Assembly (NCBI GenBank): GCA_030386875.1
Contig: CM059563.1
Location: 45,786,102-45,850,101, forward strand
Direction of reading: 5' to 3'
DNA from: Morinoia aosen
Taxonomy: Eukaryota; Arthropoda; Malacostraca; Amphipoda; Talitridae
Length of the DNA: 64,000 nt
The notes below the pieces were generated by a model. That model ran no database searches, had not been told where the DNA came from, and saw only the letters and a program-made list of their open reading frames with translations. Numbering within the stretch: the first letter of the stretch is position 1; each line of letters starts with the position of its first letter. Shown here piece by piece: positions 24,763 to 35,697 of this stretch. Position numbers and translations under genes: made by a program.

Positions 24763-24839
24763 TACCAATGTTTCGATGAAAGTGAAGGGCAGATCTGCAC
24801 TGAATAACTGTTTAAACATTGGATATCGAAGATCCGTGT

Positions 24840-25600
24840 TTGATAGCAACTTATTCAAAAGCTCGGTCACAACAGTGTCGTCTTCATTGGAATGCAGTCT
24901 TGGAACTCAATCCCTGCGGAAATCCGTGAAGGAAATTCTTACAATGCTTTCAAAAGGAATCTCGAATCCATTTTCTTATAGGAATATTAATCATGTGCGA
25001 TAACTAAATAACTCATCCTGATGGGGTAATTTACAATGGTTAATGTAATGATCTTCAATCAGTTCTCAAGTTGTTTCTAGAATATACTGTTAACATCTTG
25101 CCCTTCTAAAAACTTTGGAAAATTAAGCATCGAACCTCGAGTGAAATGAATTTTTTGATTAGTCTAGTGTGTAACTAGGTTATCACTTTGCCGCATCCTG
25201 CGTCATCGGTGGCCACGGAGGGGATTTCCATAATGCTGCTGACCGATTAGTAGCACAAACTCTAGTTTAATAAATACTCAACTAAACCTGAATGAAGGAA
25301 TGATCGATCCAGTGAATGTTTGCTATTTTCAATATTGTTTACTACAATAAAGTTTAAATTTCAGTTGAACATTGAACTTTATTTAAATCTATTGTGGCCA
25401 AAGTGTTAAGTGAATTACACCTTACATTACAATTACTCCATAATTGTACACCATAGAATAGCGTTGGTGGAAGGATGCCGTGAAAGTCGCTGAACTTTTT
25501 CGGGCCCTAAGGTATCTGTACTCAAATATGACCATTGTACTAGATTTCAGAAACATTCTACTTCTGAATCGCTTGTCGTAAATAAATTGTTTAAATTGAT
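24840..25600 (+). pseudogene. LINE 3' end, copy 2, split by a MITE
   Basis: Homologous to 21745-22265 through most of its length (LFKSSVTT.., the WNSIPAEIRE equivalent, ..TTTCTAGAATATACTGTTAA.. and the GAATAGCGTTGGTGG tail). It starts about 80 bp after the 16-bp minisatellite. A family A MITE interrupts the 3' tail at 25184-25405. Copy 2 carries a short extra segment near 25490-25520. Reading frames are broken. Confidence 0.8.
25180..25409 (+). mobile_element. piggyBac-like TTAA MITE, family A, copy 3, inside the LINE copy
   Basis: Begins CACTTTGCCGC at 25184 and ends CCAAAGTG at 25405, flanked by TTAT (25180-25183, one mutation) and TTAA (25406-25409). The interior GGCCACGGAGGGGATT and CATAATGCTGCTGACCGA blocks match the other copies. 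Comparison with the unfilled LINE copy (..GTAACTAGGTTAAGTGAATT.. at 22101) shows clean insertion with duplication of TTAA. Confidence 0.92.
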
Positions 25601-25916
25601 TCATTATTTCAGTTTTTTTAAATACTTCAAAATTCGAAACTAATACGAAGAAGAGCACATCAGAGATGACCATAGAGTAAAGCTGCTGAAACGAGCGTAG
25701 CACAGCTCAGATGTACAAGTGAGCAGCACAACTGCACGACAAACGTACTTAGAAACACAAACGCTCGAGGCCATTCAGTCCAGACGCAAATAACATACTA
25801 CTTTTAATGCAACTTTATTTGAAGCAATATCTGCGCTGCTCGTAAGTGGGAGAGCTACTTAAAACTGTAGCTTAAAAAGTAACGAACCGCATAAGTTTAC
25901 AGCCTTTGAAGACACG

Positions 25917-26195
25917 TATAAATTATTTTAGACTGCTGGCGCTCATATACGGCAGACTTCGGATGTACACATAAATTTTTGTTCACTATACTGACTCACA
26001 TAAATGACTGTAGGCTTCTGACCCATATATAATACGGTTCACTTCGGAGTCACATAAATTATTGTAGACTTCTAATCCACATGAATTATTGTAGACTTAT
26101 AAACCACTCAAAGGCATGTAGGCTTCTCGCCTACATAAATTATTATCTATTTCTGATCCACATTAATTTTTGCTAACTTCTCACCTACATTAGTA
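25917..26195. repeat. Degenerate minisatellite, about 33-36 bp, about 8 units
   Basis: Recurring CACATAAATTATTGTAGACTT followed by CTGATC/CTAATC/CTCGCC words. Units are heavily mutated and vary in length, so this is an old array. Confidence 0.75.
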
Positions 26196-27309
26196 CACGA
26201 CACGTATTATTTACAACGGACTTCTGGCTGCAGACAAAAGATCGAACCCCACATCTACCACAAGAAGAGGGTACTCACTGATTACGTTGTTGCATGGGGC
26301 GGCACAATCGCGCCATTACCTGGAAACAAGAAAATTGAACATTATTTTATTGTTGACATTGGACATCAGAGAGTTTAAACGAAGGTACTGATTTTGCTAT
26401 CGCGGTATATTATTGTCAGAATAGGTTTGAGTGAAACTATCTCCAGGAATTTAGAGTATGTATGTGCTTTGTTCAACAGGATGAGTTAAGGTATTTAGCA
26501 TTTATTACAAAGTGAAAGACTATAACGACTACATTAGTTTTCACATCACGCTTTTAAAAAATCTTTAAAATGAAGCAATTTTTTAAAAATTATCAGAACA
26601 AATTAAAAAATAATTTCCTTAATTAATATTTCCATAAAATAATCCTTAACCTAAACGAGTACAAGATTTATCTCATAGGAATTTAGTGCCACAAAATGAA
26701 AAAATACAAATTCCATTTACTATATTATATAATAATACGAGCAATAACTCGTATTATTCAGGAATAGATTTAGGATTAGTCTCATTTAAGACCAATAAAT
26801 TATCATATTGCACTCTTCTACAGGGAAGAAGCAAATATTTTTAACAGCTAGTTCCATCAATACTACATAAGATATTATATCCAAGACGCTTTTCAAATGT
26901 TTAGTAACAGTGTTCACTGTAGGTTTTGGGAAGCATCGACTTCGAAGTCTTAATTTTAATAACGAGGAACCTGTACTAACATCAGGCTTCGTTATAGAGA
27001 GGAAGTGTGAATTTACTTCGGTTTTTAATCTAATGATTGCCGGGATCAATTGGAGAAGACACTCGTTCAAGATTTTCTTGGCCATGAAAATTCAGTTTTT
27101 TACACAAAAAGAATTATTGACAGAGGTCTGAAAGCTTTAGTATTTATAGGTATTTGAATGAATCATTCAAATGGGTATTGTATTCAAGTTTTTTACTACC
27201 GTCATGACTCATCTTTGGTGTAAAGTGTACGTTTGTATTATTTTTGTCAGACCCATGCCATGTTTCTTTTCCATATCGTAGAAATGAAATCATTAACGTT
27301 TTAAACTGT
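26196..27309. other. Non-coding stretch with a candidate micro-exon and a short hairpin
   Basis: Holds the possible minus-strand micro-exon at 26279-26319 (see findings) and the perfect hairpin at 26731-26758. The opposing ~100- and 73-codon frames near 26786-27131 have no recognisable domain; the minus-strand one could be the far 3' end of the adjacent LINE relic. Confidence 0.4.
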
Positions 27310-27985
27310 ATTTTTAGTGATTTTCAGCTAACACATTTTGACTATGCTGAGAATTGTCCCATGATTTAGGTACTTCAGAAAAAAAACATACTAAATATGC
27401 TTCTTGAAAATATTTGCAATTTCTAGGAATTGCGATAAATTGTTTCATCAATCTGCTCAGAACCGCCTTCAATGAGCGGAAGAGATGTATTTCGGCTACT
27501 GGAGGATATGAGATGTTTAGTTTGATCAGCATCGATGCATACTTTATTTGCTTTGAACCCCATTGCAAATTTTTGCACCTTACCATTGATTCTGTTCGCC
27601 AGTGTATTAAATCAATCACTCGGACCGGTTGGAGAGAGAGTAGTATTATGAGCATATATTGCTTACGATTCTTAGAGTATGATTTAAACATTTATGAGTA
27701 ACTCCTCTATTGCCGTCGAATCGGAGTTTCGAGAGCCGTATAGCTATAACCAACACAGCCGAATGCTTTGCAGGAGTCGATAAACACGGAACAAATAATA
27801 TTCTATTCGGCAATATTGGAGTGAAGACATCGCAAATGATCTAAAATGGCTTGCATGGTCGAACTTTCAAATTGAATGCCACACTATTCAACATTGAGAG
27901 CTATGATATTTGTTCGAAATACGAACTCACTTCCTTGTAAACAGTTTCCGGAATATCGTACAAAAAATTGGAAGAACAGACTCGT
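27310..27985 (-). pseudogene. LINE reverse transcriptase relic
   Basis: Reading the minus strand, STMQAILDHLRCLHSNIAE (near 27875-27820) is followed by SVFIDSCKAFGCVGYSY (near 27800-27750), a clear match to the RT motif 'VFxDLSKAFDxVxH' with the catalytic Asp retained in FID. Next comes a MFKSYSKNRKQYMLI segment (27691-27650), matching the W(F/I)KSYLxNRKQYVxI motif. A further 110 codons in the same frame resemble the post-YxDD part, but no intact catalytic YADD box is visible. The frame is broken between the motifs, so it is inactive. It lies antisense to the two LINE 3' ends at 21.6 and 24.8 kb. Confidence 0.75.
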
Positions 27986-28263
27986 TTATGATTGTTAACA
28001 TTGATTTCATTATCATTAATAAACTTGGGAGTTACTTCTGAAATTTTCAAGTAATTTTAGAACATACCCAAGGAGAGAAATTCATTGATTCAGTTTGAAA
28101 TGTTCGGGGATAATACACAAGCTTTGTGTTTCAGCGCGTTTTTGAGAACGACTTCAGTCAATTTTATTTCTTTTTAAATTGTTTGTGGAGAAAGACTATC
28201 GGAACTACTTGTTGTCTCTTAAATAAGCTCTATGTTATTTTAGTGCTGAGCTGGATTGATTCA

Positions 28264-28753
28264 TTATAAGTGAGTGCCACCTTCCGTTACTACGACAAAA
28301 ATATACAAAGAGAGGAAAAATAAAGGCACTATGTAGTATTGGAGTCGAAGGAACGCGGAACCCATTTTAAAGAGTGCATCCTGCACAGGATTCCTTGAGA
28401 AAGAAAGGAAGAAAAACATTTTATTTCCAATAAAGTACAAACATGAAATGTCGATACATTGGTTTTTAAAACACCTTAACATTAACATCCTTAAATGATT
28501 ATAACACATTGGTATCGTGATACATAGAAACAGTACTCTGAGAAGGAAGGTTATGAAAAAAGATAAAAGTTGAAGATAAAAGTTAAGAGGTGCTGAAAAC
28601 CAGGACAGCAGTGAACTGAAAAAGATGGTCCTTAACAAAGCAAAAACATTTCATTTTAACAACAGGTCTACCTAACTTTCAGCTCATGATCTCACGTTTT
28701 CCCCCTGGGAACGCACACTCCCACAGATACAATAATTGTATCTCCCTGAGGAG
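28264..28753 (+). repeat. Dispersed repeat family C, copy 3, with an insertion
   Basis: Starts at TTATAAGTGAGTGCCACC and ends at the CTCCCTGAGGAG palindrome. About 140 bp of unrelated sequence (about 28370-28510) interrupts it between the GAACGCGGAAC and ACATAGAAACAGTA blocks, making it longer than other copies. The 124-codon minus-strand frame is a shadow. Confidence 0.85.
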
Positions 28754-29400
28754 AGTGTTGATTCGGTTCTGCAGTTATGCAATTATCTACGTTTTTACAG
28801 AGGTTCTCAAAAAAGCTGTTTTAAAATGATTACACGTTTTTTCCTATATAGAGCAATACGATGTCTCTTCTTCGGCAATTTTCCTTGCTGCATTGTATTG
28901 ATCTTTTTAGCAGAACAAAGCAGACACAAGAATTCTTTCTTAATATATTTCAACTCTAGAAATTTGACGCAAAGTTACGTTTCTTCGAGTTAATTTGCTT
29001 GAGGCATAATTTTATTCTACGCATCTACTATTTCGGCATTTCCCTTGTTAGGACAACGTTTACAATGCATATCGTATTTCCATAGTTATAATGATATCAG
29101 GAGTTCTTCGAGGCTGTTACTGGTTTTTGGTCGGACAGCATTCGTTATATGCACGACTCACAGCATTGTTTGAATTTAATGTTGTGTTGTTAAAGTTTGT
29201 GGTTTTTATGTCTTATTGATTAAAGGGATAAAATCTGATTATTAATTGCGCATTTTACAAATTCAAATCATTTATGCAATTTAGTTGTAGGATACAGGTG
29301 CTAAAAAAAATTTTTTAACTAGAAATACCTGAAAATTATCAGATAAATCGAAAGTTAGGATTCTCGTAAAGAAGCTAGATGCTTTTGTTAAGAATATACC
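28754..29400. other. Non-coding stretch, nothing recognised
   Basis: AT-rich; an 85-codon plus-strand frame begins inside the preceding repeat's tail and has no motif. Confidence 0.45.
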
Positions 29401-29558
29401 ATCAAGATGCGGGGCAGAGCTGACGAAATGTGCTTAAGCAAGGATTTAGTGTCCAGCGCATTTAAAATGCTGGTTTCTCCTATGCAATCTTCATGTGTGA
29501 GCCGGTTAGAATTAAAATAGCTACTGCACTTATTTCATCCAGGTAATGGGACTTAACA
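29401..29558 (+). repeat. Duplicated segment, unfilled copy
   Basis: This roughly 155-bp segment (GGGCAGAGCTGACGAAATGT ... GGTTAGAATTAAAAT ...) recurs at 29586-30034, where it is split by a MITE. Its TTAA at 29434-29437 is the intact target. A second TTAA at 29553-29556 corresponds to where a family A MITE begins in the other copy. Confidence 0.9.
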
Positions 29559-29585
29559 ATAACAAGATGCGTGGATGCCAAAATA

Positions 29586-30034
29586 ACAAGATGCGTGGCA
29601 GAGCTGACGAAATGTGCTTAACACGTTCACTACGGTTGTTATTTTAACGGTCTTTCCTTAGCGACGGTTGTAATTGTCCACCAGTGCATGTGTTTGTCAT
29701 GCGCCACAGTCACAGCAGTAAGTGACTTTTACATAATTTCAGCCGTTTCTAAGCGTATACGTGAAAACAATTATATGAGTTTCATAAAGTGTAAGGGTGT
29801 AACATTAATTTTTAAAAATTAAGAAAAAATGAGCAGTGGTACACATATGTACCAACACGTATATCAGTAATGGACCACGTGGTTCATATTTGTACCAACA
29901 CGTAGTGAACGTGTTAAGCAAGGATTCGGAGTCCAGTGCATTTAAAATGTTGGTTTCTCCTTCGCAATCTTCATGTTTAAGACGGTTAGAATTAAAATCG
30001 CCACCAATTTTATCTTCTTGGTTATGGCACTTAG
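29586..30034 (+). repeat. Duplicated segment, filled copy (interrupted by a MITE)
   Basis: Left part 29586-29617 and right part 29918-30034 together align with 29401-29555. Differences are scattered substitutions (e.g. GATTTAGTGTCC vs GATTCGGAGTCC). AATAACAAGATGCGTGG occurs twice at its left border (about 29557 and 29582), the probable duplication junction. Confidence 0.9.
29618..29917 (+). mobile_element. TTAA MITE, family B, copy 1
   Basis: TTAA at both ends (29618-29621 and 29914-29917) with perfect 13-bp inverted termini CACGTTCACTACG / CGTAGTGAACGTG. It has 292 bp between the target copies and no coding capacity. The interior contains GGTACACATATGTACCAACACG twice over in related form. 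The ends resemble family A (CACTTTGACTGCA; 9 of 13 positions), so both are probably piggyBac-superfamily derivatives. Confidence 0.93.
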
Positions 30035-30258
30035 CACTTTGACTGCATTGTGTGCCACCAATGGTCACGGAGGGGATTTTCATAATGCTGCTGAACTATC
30101 AGTAGTTACAAACTCAATTATCATAAATACTCAATTAAAGGTAAATGAAGGCATGGTCCAGTTAATGTCAGCTATTTTGAAAATTAGTTACTACAATTGC
30201 CTTTAAATTCGAGTTCAAAATTGAACTTAAGTTTAACCAATTACAGTCAAAGTGGTAA
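30031..30258 (+). mobile_element. piggyBac-like TTAA MITE, family A, copy 4
   Basis: Starts TTAG-CACTTTGACTGCA and ends ACAGTCAAAGTG-GTAA; both flanks differ from TTAA by one base. The interior matches copies 3 and 5 throughout. It sits at the right edge of the duplicated segment, beyond the family B insertion. Confidence 0.9.
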
Positions 30259-31104
30259 TGAACAGCTCTATCATTTTGTTCAGCTTTCCAAGGACACGTG
30301 CCAGGCTGCAGAGGCCGGTAAACCGTTTCTAAACCAACCAGTTTGTACTTTCTTCAACATTTCACCGAAGAGGATTTCTAAATGATCATGATTTACAATA
30401 GCACTTGACATTGGAAATGAATATATATGTATCGATGTATACATCCCTACATCTCCACCAGATTTACTTTTCGATGTGAAAGGTAGCCTGTGTAATTTTC
30501 CATTTAAATTGTTCGTTTATAAAAGTCAAGTCGTCTAACCCAAATTCAATCAGTGAAACGTAGGACGTCAAACGGAACTGAGTAATTTAGCTATATGAGT
30601 ATTTGTTTCATTTATTTTTCAATAGATCGATCTACATTGTCAAGTTAACATGGATAATCTTTTGGTTGTTTATCTGCTTTCTTTTGTTGAATTGTGGAAT
30701 ACAGACACACAGTTTCCAGGATTTTTTTAGATTCGGAAATAGAGCGTTGAAATTATTAAAGCAGAAATCCGACCATTTCGAAGGCTCCGAACATGTTAAG
30801 AAAATAAACTGGTAGTATCAAGATTTTAAACGGACTCTCAACAAATTCTGAATTCCACATCGTTAATTTAAACCATGTGCACAAGCTTAAGCCCGCTCTC
30901 ACCGAAATACCAAGTGGTTACCCCATGAAAATATCAGCTGATTGATTTACTGTTGAGTCCCTTTTAAAAATCAATTCCGCTACTTTATGTTCCGTCATCT
31001 GAATGGATATTTCATCAGTTTCACACTCCCTTGTTTTACGTTCGTGGTGCTTTGTGTTGCAATATTTTTTCCTAGCTTGCTTACTGATTTGCTTTATAAC
31101 GATC
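30259..31104. other. Non-coding spacer between MITEs
   Basis: Short frames of 60-70 codons only, AT-rich. Nothing supported. Confidence 0.45.
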
Positions 31105-31332
31105 TTAACACTTTGACCGCAACGTGCACCACCGGTGGCCACGGAGGGGATTTTCATAATGCTGCTGACCGACCAGTTGTCTCAAACTCAATTTTGAAAA
31201 ATACTTAATAGAAGCAAAATGAAAGCACGATCCAGTTAACGTTTCCTATTTTCAAAAGTGTCTACAATAATTGACTTGAAATATGAGTTGAATGTTAAAC
31301 TTAAGTTTAACCAATTGCGGTTAAAGTGTTAA
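31105..31332 (+). mobile_element. piggyBac-like TTAA MITE, family A, copy 5 (best preserved)
   Basis: Perfect TTAA on both sides (31105-31108 and 31329-31332). Left terminus is CACTTTGACCGCA; right terminus is TGCGGTTAAAGTG (one mismatch). At 228 bp overall it can serve as the reference copy of the family. Confidence 0.95.
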
Positions 31333-34030
31333 GATGAAAAATTCAGAATTACATCATTTATGAATTTTATTCTCTGTAACTTTCACCATAAATTCTCTGC
31401 GTAAAGGAAGACGTTCTTGAGAGAAAAAATATTCGTTCATGCAAAAAAAGTCGGTGTAATTAAATGTTTTTTACATACTGTTTGTCTGTTGTTCCAGCAA
31501 TACTTGTTCTGTATGTTGTTCCAGCTGCGTTCCTCTTGCCAAGTCGATGTGCCAATGCACTATTAGGGTCGATTAAGTGGATGTTAAATCGGTCTGTCGA
31601 CAGCTTATGAACGATGGTTCAATATTAATTTTCAATTACAGACTAATGTGGTAGTTCCCTTGAGATACCCTCTGTGAATTTTCACCTGCTATGTTGCTTC
31701 TGTTTCTATTGGTCTCAAGATAGCCTAGGAGAGACTACTATAGGGTATTGAATGGTTTATGTGGCTGTGCGAGGATTCTTTTCTGTTCGGCTCCAGTCTT
31801 TCGCAGTATTTCGATTTGTATGCTCATTTCTCTTTAAAACAGTTTTTGAGCCTTGGTGAAGTGCACCATTAAAATAGATACTACGCGTTTGTTGTGTTTA
31901 AAAAGTCAAGGGATATTAGGATACGAAATGTGGTCAGGTGATTGCTCACACGCGTATTGTCTGTCTGCCTCAGTCTTGGGTCGGTGAGTGATCTAAGCCT
32001 CTGTTTTTAGGGAACCACAATGCATTTGATACTTTTAATTCGAACTGAATCTGAATAGCTTTTAAACAAAGAAATATGAGATCAGATTTATTCATAAGAA
32101 TTCATAATGAAATGAAAAGTATACATGCAAGCCATTGAAGAGAAAACTGTCGAAACGAATTAATTTTTACCAACGAATAACGAATCTAATGATTTCTTAG
32201 AATCGTGGGACCATTTTTTGTTTATTATATTAGTAATAAGTCATTTAACTACTTTTTCAAGCACGAATGAATTATTTATTTTACAGCACACGCCCCAGCA
32301 TTAGAAAAATTATGCTAAATAATCATGCTGATCCGGGGATGAACAGCAGTTTTTATAATTAGCTGCCGTGTTGAAAAAGGGTCCAAATAATACAACTTTC
32401 AGTGTTTGGCAGGTATATTTAAGAGATGGTGAGAAAAAGAAATCGCTTATCTACGAAAATAATTTATGTTACACATTCGAGGGAATCCGTTGTTGTGAAA
32501 TAAAGCAAATTAATTAAGTAATACATAAGTATATTGTCGCTGAGCAACACAAAATATTTCCTACCTATTCCCTTGGTGTACTTTTGAATCCTTCATCTTC
32601 TGCTCCCGCCGTCTTCCAGAGGCGGGGAAGGGAAGGGAATAGAAGGGCTCTCAGCCCTAAAAATGTGTGGGTAAGCCTCAGCTCCTCTACGTCCTCCCAC
32701 AAACAGCCAAAGACAAAACGAATTTGCAAGTCAAAGCAAATTGTGCACGCCCCGGTGAAACACAAGCCGCCCGAGCAAGGAAATGTTTAGAATTGTCACT
32801 GGGCTCAAGACCAGGCATTCTTTAGTGTAGGCAAGATTATTCAGTTTACCCATTTCTAAGTGGGGGCTAATATTACAACCAAAAATGTAATTACCGCTAA
32901 AAATATAAACCCTGATCAAAAATATCGAACTTTAAGAAAAAGTTATTTCAAAATTTCGCAGGTACCAGTTATTTTTGTGATATGGATACCACTCATTGCA
33001 TAACGTAGAAACCAGTGTTTTGAATGAGGATCCTTTTATATAAGTAAGACACGGGGGACAATTTTGGCTGCTAGTCTTCTGCAGAACACTTGATTAGATA
33101 TCTAAACACTACAACAATGCTTTCAAATATTTTTTCGCTACCTGTAAGTTTTTTATTCAGGGTGAAATTCATGAGGATTTAAATACCGGAAAAGGAAAAC
33201 ATATAAGAATAGAGGAATGTAATAATTGAACAATTTTTAATATCACAATAATTGTGCTGCTCTGTCGTTTGACATCTGCGAAATGGCCTCTGATTCAGAA
33301 AAACTTATCCAGCTATATAACACTTCAGGTAATGTTTTCATCAACTAAGAACTTCCAATCCTACCGCCAAAAATTTTTCGTGCATCAGGCACACAGCTGA
33401 GACTTTCATCTTGGTATAAGACAGAACTTGATAATAAACACTAAATGTAATAACAATAATGCGCACTAACAGTAGCGAACAGTATTGATGTCATTGAAAC
33501 ATGAAAATCATGATGAAAATAAATATATCATAACACGGAGGCGAGTCCTTTACAGCTCCCCTCTGCCATGACACAAATGCCGTTAACATACTTTTTTGTA
33601 AGAAAATTAATTCCAATTCAAAAAGATAAACTGGTAACGATATTATATCAGGCCACAACTGTTTCCATTGGATCATATAGTGGCTGCGAGAAATCTATTT
33701 ATTTTGTACTATTTTGTTCGTGTATCAAAAGTTCAACTTCTTTAGGAAACTGTCGATTTCATGAATACTGAGTAATACAAGGCCAGAGAGTGTCCGGTCT
33801 AGCATTCCACTAATTGCAATACGAACAACAATTCTCCAGTTAAGATGACCCGATCTAATGAGAAAACATGTTATTATTCCTCTACGATGGGGGAACCAAT
33901 TTTCAGTCGCGAATATGTTTTCTAAAAATTCATCATTTTGTAGTGTAAGCGCGGAAATAAGTCACGCATCGGAATGACGTTCGTTCAATTGCAAAGGAGA
34001 GTAATTCATGGATAATATTGGATTGGATGC
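31333..34030. other. Long non-coding stretch; one possible first coding exon
   Basis: Mostly AT-rich DNA. A GC-richer patch at about 32580-32780 has open frames on both strands (66-68 codons) but no motif. A possible initiating exon at 33283-33328 is described under findings. No repeats recognised. Confidence 0.4.
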
Positions 34031-34385
34031 TAGTTTGAGCCGCGCTAACAGCAAAACGATGTTCCACATAGAGGATGAAGAGAAGAAATATTTAGTATGG
34101 AGTTAAGGGAATACAGAACCTATGAACAAGGCGCATAGAAACAGTAACCTGAGAAAGGAGTTCATGAGCCAAGATAAAAGTTGAAGAAGAAAGTAGTAGG
34201 TGTTGAAAAATAGGAAATCAGAAAACCAAAAAAAAAATTAAAAATGTTTAGTAACAACACAAAAAAAAACTATTCTATTTCAACCAAAAGAAAGACCTCC
34301 CTAACCCTTAGCTCGGGACCTCACATATTTCCTCTGGAAGCGCTAATTCCCAGAGATATCAAAGTTGTGTCCCTCAGAAAGGAAA
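34031..34385 (+). repeat. Dispersed repeat family C, copy 4
   Basis: Contains AAGTTGAAGAAGAAAGTAGT and GGAAGCGCTAATTCCCAGAG. It is more diverged than copies 1 and 2. The terminal palindrome is weak (TCCCTCAGAAAGGA). Confidence 0.8.
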
Positions 34386-34768
34386 AATTTATAGAAAAAG
34401 TTCTCAAATTTTTTTTCATACGAACTAGGGGTTCGATTTACTCCTATTTTAATCAGAAGTACAGTTCAAGTAATCCTAATATCAATTCAAGTAAACTAAA
34501 TTTAAAAACAAAAACGAACCAAAATGAACTAAGCTTACATTCATAATGATCTCATACAAAACAAAAAATAAAACTGTTTGCAACACAGCCCCTTAACTAA
34601 GATTCATGCATGCATGAATAGAATTTTCGTCTCTATCTCAGATTTGAGCAGCGACTGGCGGGAAGAGTCTCCAAGTTTATCAAAAAGAGACACACGCCAC
34701 GATAGCAAGTTTTGCTAGTTAGCTATGCTGCCATCTGCAGTCCGGCGCTCTTCTGGAATGCCGTGAAT
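34386..34768. other. Non-coding spacer
   Basis: A 100-codon plus-strand frame runs out of the repeat into this stretch without any motif. Nothing else seen. Confidence 0.45.
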
Positions 34769-35043
34769 GTTGCACGTTCACTGCGTTTCCACGGTTGTTA
34801 ACGGTTGGTTTGGTTAGGTTGTAACTAGTACAATTGGGAAATCGACTTTATTGGTCGAATAAAATTTCATCCTTTGTCTAAGAAATATGAAAATACAATT
34901 TCATAATAATATTTTCCAATGTATAACAGTTATATTTTGAAAAGTTCGTGAAACAGATAAGATGTCGTTTACTTACACCGGTACTTGAATGAGCAATTTA
35001 CCGAATGGTACACATGTCGCCCAATACGCAGTGAACGTGTTAA
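34769..35043 (+). mobile_element. TTAA MITE, family B, copy 2
   Basis: Termini CACGTTCACTGCGT (34773) and ACGCAGTGAACGTG, with TTAA on the right (35040-35043) and a mutated TTGC.. on the left. The interior has GGTTGGTTTGGTTAGG, AATTGGGAAATCGACTTTA and GAGCAATTTACCGAATGGTA, shared with the copies at 41.9, 49.7 and 55.0 kb. Confidence 0.9.
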
Positions 35044-35357
35044 AATCGTACGTTTCCCTAATTAATTCTGAATTCTTTGACGAATGGGATGCTCAGCTCA
35101 ACCATGGATTAAAAAAATTCTACTTAAATTCAAGATTTTTTATAGAGAGATAAACGTGAAAGAGAAGTGTAATCCATTAGGCTATAATTAATGGTCCGTT
35201 GCATTGAAAGTGGCGAACTGTTTTAAGAGTTGTGTACTCCAAGCATTTTTTTTACTTCGTAAGCGACCAATTGTTAGAAAGGCTTTCTTCCACAATGTAA
35301 AGAGACAGATTTAAAGTTATGAATGATGACCTGAAGAGTTCTTCATATTTCTCATCC
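35044..35357. other. Non-coding spacer
   Basis: Nothing recognised. Confidence 0.5.
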
Positions 35358-35697
35358 TTGACAGTTATTAGTTATCTATTGTACACGTTCCGTCAAAAAT
35401 GACTGAATTCTATATTTTCTTCGAATAAATTTTCCAGATGTTGATCACAAACAAATACGTATATCCACTATACTAGTACTCGCGATAAAAATATTCTTGT
35501 GCACTGGTGAAACTCGTATCACAGATATGGTCATTAAGTATCTTTATGAGCGTGACAATTGATGAGAAAAAAAATTAATAAGCGCACTAAAAACAAATTT
35601 ATAAATAAATAAACACACCAAGGGTATTATTATGTACTAGTGTGCACAGCCTGCTAAAAATTACGGAAATAAACACACCAAGAGTATTATTAGGTAC
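35358..35697 (+). repeat. Dispersed repeat family D, copy 1
   Basis: The segment to about 35637 is alignable with 42687-42955 (GTGCACTGGTGAAACTCGTATC; ACACACCAAGGGTATTATTA). Its last 30 bp (AAACACACCAAG.GTATTATTA.GTAC) are repeated once more at 35667-35697. No terminal repeats or coding potential. Class unknown. Confidence 0.75.

Noticed and set aside
24355-24870. Overlapping 74-106-codon frames on both strands
   Set aside because: Translations of the 16-17-bp minisatellite.
26731-26758. Rho-independent-type terminator (11-bp stem, 6-base loop)
   Set aside because: AT-rich hairpin in eukaryotic DNA; no such terminator role is expected. A chance palindrome is likely.
28264-28638. 124-codon minus-strand frame as a membrane protein
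   Set aside because: Lies within family C; hydrophobic antisense frames recur in other copies of this repeat.
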